Source of the DNA: DSOI01 sp041394885
GTDB taxonomy: Bacteria > Acidobacteriota > Terriglobia > Bryobacterales > Bryobacteraceae
Length of the DNA: 64,000 nt
Reading direction: 5' to 3'
Assembly (NCBI GenBank): GCA_041394885.1
Contig: JAWKHI010000004.1
Coordinates: forward strand, 1 to 64,000
Below the pieces are notes generated by a model. It was not told where the DNA came from and searched no databases. It saw only the letters and a list, made by a program, of their open reading frames with translations. Shown here piece by piece: positions 8,961-18,540 of this stretch (position 1 is the first letter of the stretch; every line of letters begins with the position of its first letter). The translations under genes and the position numbers were made by a program.

Positions 8961-11482
8961 ATGCATATCCGGCAGCGGCCAATCTTCGTGAGAATCCTGG
9001 CACTGGCGGCCTTCTTCGGTCTTGTTTCCACCGCAAGCGGATACTATCACTTCGTCCACTTCCGGACGCGTTTCGGTCCCTTCCAACCGATCTACGAAAA
9101 GTTCAATCTGGCTACCTTGCCCGGACAAGCGGTGCCTTACTTCATCGCCGAACAGGGTCCGTCGCAGGTAGCCGCCAACGACAGCTTCGCGAGCCTGGTG
9201 AGCCAGATCCGCCTGGCCGCACGGGTGTGGAGCGAGGCGGACGGATCGAGCCTGAAGCTCACCTTCGCCGGATTGCAGACTCCGGGAGCCCCGCAATCGA
9301 CACCGTCGATCGAAGTGGTTTTTCAGGAATTGCCGCCCGGGGTGTTGGCGATGGGCGGGCCATCGGTCCGCGGGGCAATTCTCGAGAGCCCGGACGGACC
9401 CTTCGTGCCGATCGAGCGGGCCACGGTGGTGCTTCCGGCCGACTTTTCCCAGCAGCCCACCTGGAGCGAGAGCTTCTTCCTCACGCTGACGCACGAGTTC
9501 GGCCATGCGGTGGGCCTGCAGCACAGCCTCACCTCGAGCGTAATGTCGACCTCGATCACGCGGGCGACGACAAAATCGAAGCCGTTGGCGCTCGACGATG
9601 TGATCGGGGTGGACATCCTCTACCCGGCGCGCAATCTGCAGGCCTCGAGCGGCACCATTCAGGGCCGTGTGATGGTGGAGGGATCGCCGGCGAACATGGC
9701 ATCGGTGGTGGCGCTTTCACTCGACGGAACCGCGGTGAGCGCGCTCACCAATCCGGACGGTACGTATCAAATCCGCGGCATGCCGCCGGGATCGTACTAC
9801 GTGTACGCGCATCCGCTGCCGCCGGCCATCGTGGGGGAAGCCTATAACGCGGGCATCACGCCACCGTTGGATGCCGACAGCCGCTACGTGCCGAGCACCG
9901 GGTCCTTCGATACGGCCTTTTTCCCGGCGGCCAAGGATCCGGTGGGAGCGCAGGCGATGGTGGTGTCGGCCGGGTTCGCCGTCGATGGAGTGAATTTCGA
10001 CCTGAAGCGCCGCCAGAGCCGGCCGTTTTCGGCGTCCAGACATTCAGTTTTCCGGGCCAAGTGGCGGTGAAGCCGGCCTATCTGTCTCCGGAAGCGGCGC
10101 GTTCGTTCATCGTCGCAGCCGGCTACGGGCTCACCGACAAGGCGTCGGTTTCAGTGGCTGGGCGGATCGGCGGTGGTTCCGCCGGGTGGGGTGAAGCCGT
10201 ACCCGCAGGATCCCCGGTACCTGCAGATCGACACTAATTCAACTGGGCTCGGGCGAAGGCGCGCGGCATCTTACCTTCGCCGCCGATGGCGACCTCTACG
10301 CTGCCCTCGGCTTTCCGGCTGGCTCGGCGCCTGCCTCCGCAAGTATTGTCGATGGTGCCTGGTTTCGACGGCGCGGGCAACCGAATCGTGGTGATCAACG
10401 GCACTGGGTTCACGCCGGAGACGCGTATTCTTTTCGACGGCGTTCCGGCGGTGATCCGAAGCAGGGCCGGCGATACGGTCACGGTGCTCGGCCCCGCCAC
10501 CGCACAGGGCCAGCGCGCCATCGTGGTAGCGCTGAACGCCGACGGCCAGAGTTCGCTGTTCCTGCAGGCGCCGGCTCCACCGGCGGTGGAGTATGATTCG
10601 GCCGATCTCAGTGCCATCTCGATTTCGCCATCGCAACTCCCGGCTGGTGTGGAATCTGCCATCGATATTCAAGTAGGCGGCACCAATCTGCGGCCAGAAT
10701 ACGCGGCGCTTGCGCTCGGGTCGTCCGGCGTGACTATCCGCGATTTGTGGGTCACCGGGAACGGGCGGATGGTGGCCAACGTCACGGTATCGCCGTCCGT
10801 GGCGCCTGCCAGCTCGACCGTCACCGTCATCAATGGTGTTCGGATGGCGACACTGCCGTTCGGACTGCAAATCGGGGTATCGAACCCGCGGCAGTCCTAC
10901 GTACGGGGCCGCGTCACCGATCCGGCCACCGGGCGAGCGGGCATTCCGGCCGGATCGCTGGCGGTGCTGCAAGTGGCCGGGCCTCTGGCCGAGACCGCCG
11001 CCACGTCGCTGCGGGTTTCGGTGAATGACCAGCCGGCGGTCGTATCGTCGTATGCCGGAGGCCAGTTGGTGTTCCGGGTCCCGGCTTCGAGTGCGAGCGG
11101 ACCGGCGCTGGTGCGGATTGCGTCGGCCACCGGCGACGCCAGCCTTCCGGTGGCGATGGTAGTCGATCCGCCGCCGCCAGCCATCGTGTCGGCGCAAGTG
11201 TCGGGGATCAAAGTGGACTCCAGCCGGCCGGCGCAGCCGGGCGAAGTGATCTCCCTTACCGTCGCCGGTCTTGCCGATCCGGGGACGGAGGTGGCCACCG
11301 GCGCGGTTTTCGTGAATGTAGCGGCGATCCTGCATCCAGCGGTCAGCATCGCCGCGCTGAATGGCCAGCATGTGGTTCAATTCGTGCTGGACCGTTCGAT
11401 CCCGGCCGGTCCGCAAACGGTTTCCATCACCGTCGACGGCCGCACTTCAGAACCCGCTCCGCTTCCGGTCCGCCGGAACTAG
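8961..11482 (+). pseudogene. Frameshifted secreted matrixin-like metalloprotease with carboxypeptidase-regulatory and TIG-like repeats
   Basis: The 5' part (8961-10070) encodes a signal peptide and a zinc protease domain with HEFGHAVGLQH (the HExxHxxGxxH metzincin site) followed by a Met-turn-like SVMST. After it comes a carboxypeptidase-regulatory-like domain (TNPDGTYQIRGMPPGSYYVY). Homologous-looking sequence continues out of frame: from ~10022 in a second frame (QTFSFPGQVAVKPAYLSPEA), near 10150-10250 back in the first, around 10255 in the third, and from ~10290 in the second again. It then runs as TIG/IPT-like repeats (VVINGTGFTPETRILFDGV) to the stop at 11482. At least four frame changes lie within ~280 bases. 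They are either real decay or assembly error. The protease half could still be made as a 369-residue product. Confidence 0.75.
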
Positions 11483-11507
11483 GGTCGTTCGAGGAGATTG
11501 CCTCGAC

Positions 11508-11537
11508 TTGACCCGGGTCCAGTCAATTCGCTAGATT
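11508..11537 (+). promoter_or_regulatory. Possible sigma-70 promoter for the lytic transglycosylase gene
   Basis: TTGACC (11508-11513) and TAGATT (11532-11537) are spaced by 18 bases and lie ~55 bases before the next gene, in a ~110-base intergenic stretch. The match is partial (-10 four of six). It is offered as the best candidate only. Confidence 0.3.
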
Positions 11538-11591
11538 CGAAGAGTTCGAACTGAGCCGGGCCCCTAAGGCCGATTAGAATCAGTGATACCA

Positions 11592-13283
11592 ATGAGCCTG
11601 TTTCGAATCAGCGTCCTTTTGTCGTTCGCCGCCATGACGGCGGCCATACTGGACGCCAAGCCAAAGAAACCGCCGAAGAGCTTCGTGCCGCCACCTGCGC
11701 CGGCATCGCAGCCGGAGACACGCATCGAGGACCCGCTTCCCGCGCTGCCGGGCGCCCAGCAAAGCAATGGCGTCGCTGTCGCCCCGGCGCGCCTTCTTCC
11801 GGGCCAGCAGCCGCTCGAGCCGGAAATGCGAATGGGGCTCGCGCAGCGGCATTATGAACGGGGCGCGGCATTCCAGGAAGACGGCGACATGGCGGCCGCC
11901 CGCATCGAATTCGACCAGGCGCTCGAACTGCTCACGTCCACGCCGCAGTCGATGCCCGGGCGGGGTCTCATCGTCCGCCGCTATCAGCAACTGGTGGAAG
12001 AGATCTACCGGATCGAATCGAGCAGCACGGAAGAAAACGAAAAAGAATCCGGTCCTATATTCGACCCTTCGCCGATTGAAGAGATCGCGGGGATGACCTT
12101 CCCGATCGAACCGGGGCTGAAGGACCGGCTCCAGGCACAGGTGCAGGCGACCGCCTCCCAACTCCCGCTCGAACTGGCCGATCCGGTGGTGAGTCTGATT
12201 CAGTATTTTTCGAGTCCGCGTGGCCGCGCCATTCTCACATCAGGATTCGTGCGCATGGGCCGGTACGCTCCGATGGTGCGCCGGATCCTCGATGAGGAGG
12301 GCCTGCCGCCGGAATTGATCTTCATGGCGCAAGCCGAGTCAGGCTTTCTACCGCGCGCGGCTTCCAATAAGCAGGCCATGGGAATGTGGCAGTTCGTACA
12401 ATTCCGGGGACGGGAATACGGGTTGAAGCAGACGCCGCACACCGACGACCGGCTGGACCCGGAAATGGCCACGCGGTCCGCGGCACGGCATCTGCGGGAC
12501 CTGTACACGCAGTTCGGCGACTGGCACCTGGCCATCGCCGGCTACAACTGTGGTCCGGTGGCGGTGGAACGGGCCGTGCAACGCACCGGCTATGCCGACT
12601 TCTGGGAACTGTACAAGCGGTCCGTGCTGCCGAGAGAGACCGCCAATTACGTGCCGATCATTCTCGCGATGACGATCATGGCGAAAAACGCCACCGATTA
12701 CGGGCTCACCCAGGTGACGCAGGATGAACCGCTCGAGTACGACACCATCACCATGGCGGCCGACTCGCACCTGGCTTTGATCGCCGACATCGCCGACCAG
12801 CCCCTGTCGGCTATCAAGGATCTGAATCCAGCCGTATTGCGGCTGACCGCGCCCGCCGGTTATGCGGTCCACGTGCCCAAGGGCCTGGGTAAGCGTGTCC
12901 TGGCGGCTCTCGAATCGATCCCCGCGGCCAAGAGGTTGACGTGGCGGCTCCATCGCGTGAACCCAGGCGATACCACGGCCACCATTGCCCGGCAGTACCG
13001 GCTGAGCGAGAAGGCCGTTGTCGAGTCAAACCTAACGGCAACCCTCGATCCCAAGCCGGGCGACCTGATTGTCATCCCGGCTGCCTACCCCGGGGCCAAG
13101 CCAACGGTGAAGAAACGGACCACGCGCGCCCGGCGTTCCACCAGTTCGAAGTCGCGGACTTCCACCGCGAAGAAGACACCGCCGAGCCGACGGAGCACGT
13201 CCCGAAGGGCATCCCCGTCCAAGTCCAAGACGCCGGTAAGCAGCACGGGCGGAACCGCCCGGAAGCAAATCGCGCGCAAGTAG
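11592..13283 (+). CDS. Secreted lytic transglycosylase, SLT domain plus LysM (MltD-like)
   Basis: A 563-residue protein. A signal peptide (MSLFRISVLLSFAAMTAAI) and Pro-rich linker lead to a helical region, then a GH23 SLT domain at ~230-370. That domain carries the catalytic Glu in MAQAESGF, the ASNKQAMGMWQF motif, and AIAGYNCGP. A LysM-type segment follows (~455-505; RLHRVNPGDTTATIARQYRL, GDLIVIP). The last ~55 residues are a Lys/Arg/Ser-rich tail. The enzyme cleaves MurNAc-GlcNAc bonds in murein with 1,6-anhydro product formation; LysM anchors it to the sacculus. The basic tail could bind anionic wall or LPS. ATG 11592 was chosen over the GTG three codons upstream because it starts the signal sequence. 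Confidence 0.9.
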   Translation: MSLFRISVLLSFAAMTAAILDAKPKKPPKSFVPPPAPASQPETRIEDPLPALPGAQQSNGVAVAPARLLPGQQPLEPEMRMGLAQRHYERGAAFQEDGDMAAARIEFDQALELLTSTPQSMPGRGLIVRRYQQLVEEIYRIESSSTEENEKESGPIFDPSPIEEIAGMTFPIEPGLKDRLQAQVQATASQLPLELADPVVSLIQYFSSPRGRAILTSGFVRMGRYAPMVRRILDEEGLPPELIFMAQAESGFLPRAASNKQAMGMWQFVQFRGREYGLKQTPHTDDRLDPEMATRSAARHLRDLYTQFGDWHLAIAGYNCGPVAVERAVQRTGYADFWELYKRSVLPRETANYVPIILAMTIMAKNATDYGLTQVTQDEPLEYDTITMAADSHLALIADIADQPLSAIKDLNPAVLRLTAPAGYAVHVPKGLGKRVLAALESIPAAKRLTWRLHRVNPGDTTATIARQYRLSEKAVVESNLTATLDPKPGDLIVIPAAYPGAKPTVKKRTTRARRSTSSKSRTSTAKKTPPSRRSTSRRASPSKSKTPVSSTGGTARKQIARK

Positions 13284-13362
13284 TCCGGCCGGGTGCGCCG
13301 CCGCTTGCGTTGCGGAGAAAACGCGGTATTCTAATCTAAAATTCAGGCTCAGGAGAGCAGGC

Positions 13363-14070
13363 ATGGCGCATCGGTTAGTGGCACTTCCCCAGGACGACGA
13401 TTTCGACTTTCCCTATGACAGCGAGCATCTCGACGTCGATTCCGAACTTCGGGAATACGATCTCGACGACGACGAAGTGGCGATACCGGCGGCGGCCGTG
13501 AGAGCAGCGATTCCACCTCCGTACCAGGAACCCCCAACCCCTCCGCCTCCGGCGGAGCTGGAGCCCAGTCCGATACTGGCGGCGCCATCAGCCATCCTGG
13601 AACTGGAGGCGGCCCCGGAACCGGTGCTCCTGCCCGCTGCGAAAATGCCGGCGCGGATCGAGAGCCGTCCCGCCAAAGGTGTGAAGAAGCCCCCGGCGAC
13701 CAAGGCTCCGGGTAAGAACGCAGGCGTGAAGAAGACCGCGCCGGGGAAGACGGCTGTCCAGCTCACTGCAACCAAGCAGGCAGCGCTGGAGAAATCAGCC
13801 CCCAAAGCGGCCGCGGTGAAGAAGGGACCGGCCGCCAAGGCAGCCAAGCAAACAGCGGCTCCGGCCAAGGCACTCCCGGCCAAAAAGGGCCTGTCCCCAA
13901 AAGCTGCGGCCAAACAGGCTCCGGCCAAACGGGCTCCGGCGAAGCAGGCTCCAGCGGGGAAGACGTCATCCAAGCAGGCTGGCGCCAAGGGGAGCCCCGC
14001 AAAGCCGCAGGCTGCGAAAAAAACGGCTCCGAAGAGCATACTGAAAAAGACGGCCACCAAGCGCAAATAA
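13363..14070 (+). CDS. Histone H1-like Lys/Ala/Pro-rich protein
   Basis: A 235-residue protein in two halves. The first ~60 residues are acidic (QDDDFDFPYDSEHLDVD, LDDDEV) and a Pro-rich linker follows. From ~105 on it is almost only Lys, Ala and Pro in PAK/KKxAP repeats (KQAPAKRAPAKQAP). No fold or catalytic motif is recognised. Such tails resemble the DNA-compacting C-termini of eukaryotic H1 and of bacterial Hc1/AlgP/HU-extension proteins, so a nucleoid-associated role is plausible but inferred. No signal peptide is visible. It lies 80 bases after the transglycosylase gene, whose product also ends in a basic tail, and 20 bases before the HipA-like kinase gene. Repetitive low-complexity coding could also make the exact length variable between strains. 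Confidence 0.7.
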   Translation: MAHRLVALPQDDDFDFPYDSEHLDVDSELREYDLDDDEVAIPAAAVRAAIPPPYQEPPTPPPPAELEPSPILAAPSAILELEAAPEPVLLPAAKMPARIESRPAKGVKKPPATKAPGKNAGVKKTAPGKTAVQLTATKQAALEKSAPKAAAVKKGPAAKAAKQTAAPAKALPAKKGLSPKAAAKQAPAKRAPAKQAPAGKTSSKQAGAKGSPAKPQAAKKTAPKSILKKTATKRK

Positions 14071-14089
14071 GGACCGGTCACGGCCCGCC

Positions 14090-14917
14090 ATGCCCATCCA
14101 AGCCCGCCGATGGCTGCGAAAGATGCGAGGGGGCTCTCAAGCGCAGCTCATCGAAGCCGACGACGGGCATTGCTACGTCGTCAAACCCGTCAACAACCCG
14201 CAGCATCGCCGCATCCTGGTGAACGAATGGATCTCGGCCGTATTTCTCCGCTACCTCCAAATCCACACGCCGGAAACTGTATTCATTGAAACTGCCGTCG
14301 AATTCCTGGAGCAATTCCCGGATTGCCGTGTCGAATCCGGCAACCGGAGCGCACCATGGGACTCCGGCTGGCAGTTCGGATCGCGCTATCCGGGCGATCC
14401 GGGCCGGACCGCCGTGTATGACTTCCTCCCCGACGCCATCCTCCCGCGCGTGGCCAACGCGGCCGACTTCCGGGGCGTGCTGGTTTTCGACAAATGGGTG
14501 GCCAACGCCGACGCGCGCCAATGCATCTTCTATCGTGCTGAGATGCGCGAGGCGTGGGAGAAAGGGCCCGGACGCGCCGCCTACGCCGCCAGCATGATCG
14601 ACAACGGGTACGCCTTCGATGGACCGCATTGGCGATATCCGGATTCTCCCGTGGGCGGGCTCTATCATCGTCCGGCCGTCTACGCCACCGTCCGGGGGTG
14701 GGAGGACTTGGAGCCCTGGTTGAGCCGCGTGCGCACATTTCCCGAAGAAGTTGTGGACCAGGCGATGCGCGAGATCCCCGAAACCTGGCTCGACGGCGAA
14801 CACGGCGAACTCGAGCGCATGCTGGAACGGCTGCTCGAGCGCCGGCGGCGAATCGCGGATTTCATCGACGACCTGCGCCGCGGGGCGCGCGCTAATCCAT
14901 TCCCAGAGTGGCGCTGA
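14090..14917 (+). CDS. HipA-like kinase-fold protein, stand-alone
   Basis: A 275-residue protein resembling the short HipA-related kinase family found in many bacteria (PF20613-type, from memory). An early Lys in CYVVKPVNN fits the ATP-anchoring Lys. FDKWVANADARQCIF has the D-x(4)-N spacing of a HipA/PI3K-type catalytic loop, and MIDNGYAFDG fits the metal-binding Asp loop. The C-terminal ~60 residues are helical and charged (HGELERMLERLLERRRRIA). HipA proteins phosphorylate Ser/Thr targets and can act as toxins, but no antitoxin-like HipB gene is adjacent, so it may be a housekeeping kinase. Start ATG 14090 follows the H1-like gene by 20 bases. The 3' end overlaps the convergent thiO-like gene by 26 bases. 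Confidence 0.75.
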   Translation: MPIQARRWLRKMRGGSQAQLIEADDGHCYVVKPVNNPQHRRILVNEWISAVFLRYLQIHTPETVFIETAVEFLEQFPDCRVESGNRSAPWDSGWQFGSRYPGDPGRTAVYDFLPDAILPRVANAADFRGVLVFDKWVANADARQCIFYRAEMREAWEKGPGRAAYAASMIDNGYAFDGPHWRYPDSPVGGLYHRPAVYATVRGWEDLEPWLSRVRTFPEEVVDQAMREIPETWLDGEHGELERMLERLLERRRRIADFIDDLRRGARANPFPEWR

Positions 14918-15983
14918 TCGATTGCGCGATACGGTGCGCCGTCGCCGGAGCGAGCAGGATTCCGTTCCGGTAGTGGCCATAGGCCAGCCACAACCTGCTC
15001 TCTTCCACTTGGCCGATGGCTGGCGCCGACGCGTCAATACCGGGACGAAAGCCGATCCAGGACTTGTAGGGCGCATCCGCGATCAGACGCGGGATGAGCC
15101 GCATGGCGCGCGCGCGAATCGCCGCCACGGTCGACTGATCGGTGGCCGCATCGAAGCCCACACGCTCCTCGGAGGTGCCGGCCACCAGGAGGCCGGAACG
15201 GCGCTGGAGCAGGTAGGTGTGCGCATGGCGGAGAATCGGCCCCAGCCGCCCCGCCTCCACCTGGAACCCCATGAGGTGCCCGCGCACGGGGACCGATTCG
15301 GCCAGCCGATGCGGCACGCCGTTCACCGTGACGGCGATGCGGGACGCCCAGGCGCCGGCGGCCAGTACGGCGGCGTCGCATTCGATTACTTCGCGGGCGA
15401 TCGCTTCGCTGGCGGTCCGGACCACAACGCCGCGCGCGGTGGCCTCGATCGCCGACACCTCCGCGCTCACGGGAGGCTGGATGCGATGCAAGAGCCGGAC
15501 GACATCCACCGGGTCGACGATCGCGTCCCGGGGATAGTAGAGCGCGCCACGGGGCTCTCCGTCGAGGGCAGGCACATGCGCGGCGATTTCCGCGTGAGAG
15601 AGCCAACGGGAGGCAATTCCGATGGAGGCCTGCTCGCGCGAGCGCAGGTCGAGCAGCCGCCGTTCTTCGTCGTCCCAGGCGATCTCCACCGCGCCGCTCT
15701 GCCGAAAGTCGACAGTGGGGACGAATCCCCGGCTCGCGGCGGCCGCCTTCAACTCCGCCACGAAGTCCGCATAGCGCGCCGCACTGTCGAGGGCGAGGGA
15801 AGACCACGGCGACGCCTGGGTCACCTCCGCGCCGGGAGCCAGCATCCCGGCTCCGGCGCCGCTAGCTTGTCCGGGAAGGGGCCCATTGTCGAGCAGTGTG
15901 ACCGCGATTCCCCGCCGGCGGAGCATCCATGCGATCGCCGACCCAATGATTCCGGCTCCTGCTACCACCACGCGCGGCGACAT
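14892..15983 (-). CDS. thiO: FAD-dependent glycine oxidase-like enzyme (ThiO type)
   Basis: A 363-residue flavoprotein of the DAO family. The start at 15983 puts the Rossmann dinucleotide motif right at the N-terminus (VVVAGAGIIGSAIAWMLRRRG), as expected; the longer reading upstream has no homology-like content. A DAO/ThiO-type motif occurs mid-protein (AVLAAGAWASRI). The C-terminal part has IGFRPGIDASAPAIG and LWLAYGHYRNGILLAP, close to the ThiO signature (GLRPxTPDxxPxIG... GHYRNGILLAP). ThiO oxidises glycine to iminoglycine for the thiazole of thiamine. No other thi genes are nearby, so a general amino-acid oxidase role cannot be excluded. It is divergent from the class IV aminotransferase gene, with a 112-base gap. 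Confidence 0.85.
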   Translation of the reverse strand: MSPRVVVAGAGIIGSAIAWMLRRRGIAVTLLDNGPLPGQASGAGAGMLAPGAEVTQASPWSSLALDSAARYADFVAELKAAAASRGFVPTVDFRQSGAVEIAWDDEERRLLDLRSREQASIGIASRWLSHAEIAAHVPALDGEPRGALYYPRDAIVDPVDVVRLLHRIQPPVSAEVSAIEATARGVVVRTASEAIAREVIECDAAVLAAGAWASRIAVTVNGVPHRLAESVPVRGHLMGFQVEAGRLGPILRHAHTYLLQRRSGLLVAGTSEERVGFDAATDQSTVAAIRARAMRLIPRLIADAPYKSWIGFRPGIDASAPAIGQVEESRLWLAYGHYRNGILLAPATAHRIAQSISATLGMD

Positions 15984-16095
15984 TGTTTTATCGTACAAGG
16001 TTCCACCTCGCAGCCGCCGTAATATACAACGCCAGGGTCCGCCCCGGGAAACGCCGAGATACAATGGTGTCGAAGCGGCGGTTGCCCCGCGCCCT

Positions 16096-16977
16096 ATGCA
16101 CAAACTACTGCTCCACAACGATCAGATCGTGCCCACATCGCAGGCCACCGTCTCACCGGGGCAGGTGGGCTACCTGAACGGCTGGGGGGTTTTTTCGACC
16201 CTACGTGTGATGGACGGTGTCTTGTTCGCGTTTGAACGGCACTGGAAACGGATGGAGCACGACGCGGAGCGGCTTCGCGTGGCGATGCCGGCCGATCGAG
16301 GCCGCTTCCATGACCAACTCCTTGGACTGGTGCGCGCCAACGAAGCCTTCAACGCGACGCTCCGCGTGGCGATCGTGCGAAACCGCGGCGGATTTTTCCA
16401 GGCGGAAGGCATCGCCATCGATTCCGACATTGTGGCGTTCACCGCGGACCTGCATGACTGGGGATCGGGCGTGGCGCTCAGCATCCAGGAGAACGCGCGC
16501 CACGGCGCGTCTCCATTCGCCGGAGCGAAAATCACCTCGTGGGCGCAGAATGTCACGTGGCTCGAGACGGCGCGCGAGCAAGGTTTCGATGAGGTGATTC
16601 TGCTCGACGAACATGGGCGTGTCAGCGAGTGTACGTCGGCCAATATCTTCGCGGAAGTGCGCCCGGGCGAGGTGTACACGCCTCCCCTTTCGTCGGGGTG
16701 TCTGCCGGGTATAACCAGAGCCATCCTCCTCGAGGAGCTTCGTGCCGATCAGTACGAGATCCGCGAAAAGCACTTGTCTCTCGAGGATCTATATGACGCG
16801 GAATCGGTCTTTATCACGTCCACTACGCGCGAGGTCCTTCCCGTGGTGGCGATTGCCGGCAGGAGTCTCCATTCCACTGGAGTGACTGCGCGAAACTTAC
16901 ACGGCGCCTTCCGGGCCTACGCGAAGGCTTATGTGGAAAGCGCGGCCGCTAAGCAGGCCGTAAGTACCATCGGATGA
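16096..16977 (+). CDS. Class IV PLP aminotransferase (branched-chain / D-amino acid / aminodeoxychorismate lyase family)
   Basis: A 293-residue protein beginning MHKLLLHNDQIVPTSQ at 16096; the reading upstream of this ATG looks non-coding. It has the fold-type IV signatures: an Arg/Glu-containing N-terminal domain (GVFSTLRVMDGVLFAFERHW), the PLP-Lys region (AGAKITSWAQNVTWLE), EVILLDEHGRVSECTSANIF, and the phosphate-binding SSGCLPGITR. These motifs are shared by IlvE, Dat and PabC, and the sequence alone does not settle which reaction is run. The length (~290) fits all three. The divergent partner is an FAD amino-acid oxidase, hinting at amino-acid or cofactor metabolism. Confidence 0.85.
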   Translation: MHKLLLHNDQIVPTSQATVSPGQVGYLNGWGVFSTLRVMDGVLFAFERHWKRMEHDAERLRVAMPADRGRFHDQLLGLVRANEAFNATLRVAIVRNRGGFFQAEGIAIDSDIVAFTADLHDWGSGVALSIQENARHGASPFAGAKITSWAQNVTWLETAREQGFDEVILLDEHGRVSECTSANIFAEVRPGEVYTPPLSSGCLPGITRAILLEELRADQYEIREKHLSLEDLYDAESVFITSTTREVLPVVAIAGRSLHSTGVTARNLHGAFRAYAKAYVESAAAKQAVSTIG

Positions 16978-17031
16978 CTCCAGTACTCGCTAGTGGCATC
17001 GCCCTATTGCCTTCTAAGTCCCATTGGTACT

Positions 17032-17463
17032 ATGATAGACCTTATCTCGGAGATGATTTCCGTCTGTTCCAAGTGCCGTTCCAAGAACACCCGCATGGTG
17101 AGAGCCAAGGGTCTCTGGCAGCACCTGACGACGCTATTGGGCTTCTACACGATTCATTGCAAGGATTGCGGCGCACGGCAAAAAATCCCATTTTACGGCA
17201 TCAGCATTTACGCGCGATGCCCGAATTGCCTGCGCGAGGACCTCAGCGACTGGGCCGAACCGTATCGATTTCCACCCCGCTATCAGCGCTGGCTGCGGAA
17301 TTTCGGAGCCAAAGGGCATCGCTGCTCGCCCTGCCGGATCAACTTTGTAAGCTTCCGTCCCCGCCGGGAAGATTACGTGCCGTCCTGGCGCCAACACGGC
17401 CGGAATGAGCGCGCCGCCACTCCCCCGGAGCGCAAGCCGCAGGAACCAATCCGCTCGCACTGA
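17032..17463 (+). CDS. Small protein with four CxxC zinc-ribbon knuckles
   Basis: A 143-residue protein from ATG 17032 (a start 39 bases upstream is also open). Four CxxC pairs are visible: CSKC, CKDC, CPNC and CSPC, enough for two zinc ribbons. Between them are aromatic and basic stretches (FYGISIYARCPNCLRE). The C-terminus is Arg/Pro-rich. The family is not recognised; zinc-ribbon proteins of this size often bind nucleic acid or act as accessory subunits. Its last 59 bases overlap the start of waaF in another frame, so the two are probably co-transcribed, though any link to LPS synthesis is unproven. Confidence 0.65.
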   Translation: MIDLISEMISVCSKCRSKNTRMVRAKGLWQHLTTLLGFYTIHCKDCGARQKIPFYGISIYARCPNCLREDLSDWAEPYRFPPRYQRWLRNFGAKGHRCSPCRINFVSFRPRREDYVPSWRQHGRNERAATPPERKPQEPIRSH

Positions 17464-18490
17464 TCGCATCCTGATCCGCGCCACCAACTGGTTGGGCGAC
17501 GCCGTGATGTCGCTGCCGGCCCTACGCGCCGTTCGCCGTTATTTCCCGTCGGCGGACATCTCCGTGCTTGCGCTGCCCGCGGTGGGCGACCTGTACGCGC
17601 GGGAGTCTTTCGCGGACCGGATCCTTCCGCTCCACGCATTGCGCGGATGGCGCGATTGGGGCGGGAAGCGCCGGGCCGCCGCCGAACTCCGCGCGGGGGC
17701 CTTCGACAAGGTCCTGTTGTTGCCCAATTCGTTCGAGTCCGCGGCGCTGGTGTGGGCAGCGGGTATCCCGGAGCGGGCCGGTTACGATCGCGACGGGCGA
17801 GGGATCCTGCTGAGCCACGCGGTGCCACGGCCACGCCCGGGAGAGATCCCGCGGCACGAGGTCTACTACTATCTGGAACTGATCCGGCGTCTGGGATGGC
17901 TGGATGCGCTCCCGGGCGAGGTCTCGATCGAGATGGAGCAAAGCGGCGCGATGGCTGCCGCAGGACACGAAAAGCTCGCTGGACGCGGGTTGAGTGGTCC
18001 CGTTATCGGCGTCTGCCCCGGGGCTGCTTTCGGAACGGCGAAACGGTGGCTTCCGGAGCGATTCGCGTCCGCGGGCGCGCGTCTGCAGCGGGAGACCGGC
18101 TGCGCGATCGCGATCTTCGGCGCCGCCGGCGAGCGCGATGTCTGCCAGACGGTGGCCGGCCTGATCGAAGGCGAAGGTGGTTCGGCACAGTCGCTGGCGG
18201 GGGAAACATCGCTTCGCGACTTTATCGATATGGCGGCCGCCTGCCGACTGTTTCTCACCAATGACTCCGGGTCCATGCACATCGCCGCCGCGCTCGGCAC
18301 CCCCACGGTGGCGGTGTTTGGCGCCACCGACGCGACCGCGACCGGCCCATCGGGCCCCAGCGCCACGGTGATCTACAGAAAGGTCGATTGCAGCCCGTGT
18401 TTGCTCCGCGAGTGCCCTATCGATCATCGCTGCATGCACGCCGTGGATGCAAAAACAGTAGCGGATGTGGCCCTAAACCTGCTCCAATAG
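17405..18490 (+). CDS. waaF: ADP-heptose:LPS heptosyltransferase II
   Basis: A 361-residue GT9-family glycosyltransferase. The N-terminus has RILIRATNWLGDAVMSLPAL, the classical WaaF opening with the acceptor-side Asp. The C-terminal half has GVCPGAAFGTAKRWLPERFA and LFLTNDSGSMHIAAALGTPT (the ADP-heptose binding NDSGxMH motif), and VDCSPCLLRECPIDHRCM as in heptosyltransferase II. It adds the second L-glycero-D-manno-heptose to the LPS inner core at the cytoplasmic face of the inner membrane. The gene overlaps the zinc-ribbon gene and is followed by a nucleotidyltransferase-like gene and waaC, a compact LPS core operon. Confidence 0.92.
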   Translation: MSAPPLPRSASRRNQSARTDRILIRATNWLGDAVMSLPALRAVRRYFPSADISVLALPAVGDLYARESFADRILPLHALRGWRDWGGKRRAAAELRAGAFDKVLLLPNSFESAALVWAAGIPERAGYDRDGRGILLSHAVPRPRPGEIPRHEVYYYLELIRRLGWLDALPGEVSIEMEQSGAMAAAGHEKLAGRGLSGPVIGVCPGAAFGTAKRWLPERFASAGARLQRETGCAIAIFGAAGERDVCQTVAGLIEGEGGSAQSLAGETSLRDFIDMAAACRLFLTNDSGSMHIAAALGTPTVAVFGATDATATGPSGPSATVIYRKVDCSPCLLRECPIDHRCMHAVDAKTVADVALNLLQ

Positions 18491-18540
18491 ATAGATTGGC
18501 TCCCGGCGGCCCCCTGAGCCGCGGGCGCTTGCGGACCAGA

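Noticed and set aside
18388..18540. Upstream extension of the nucleotidyltransferase-like gene
   Set aside because: It overlaps waaF in another frame and lacks family-like residues; GTG 18541 is a better start.
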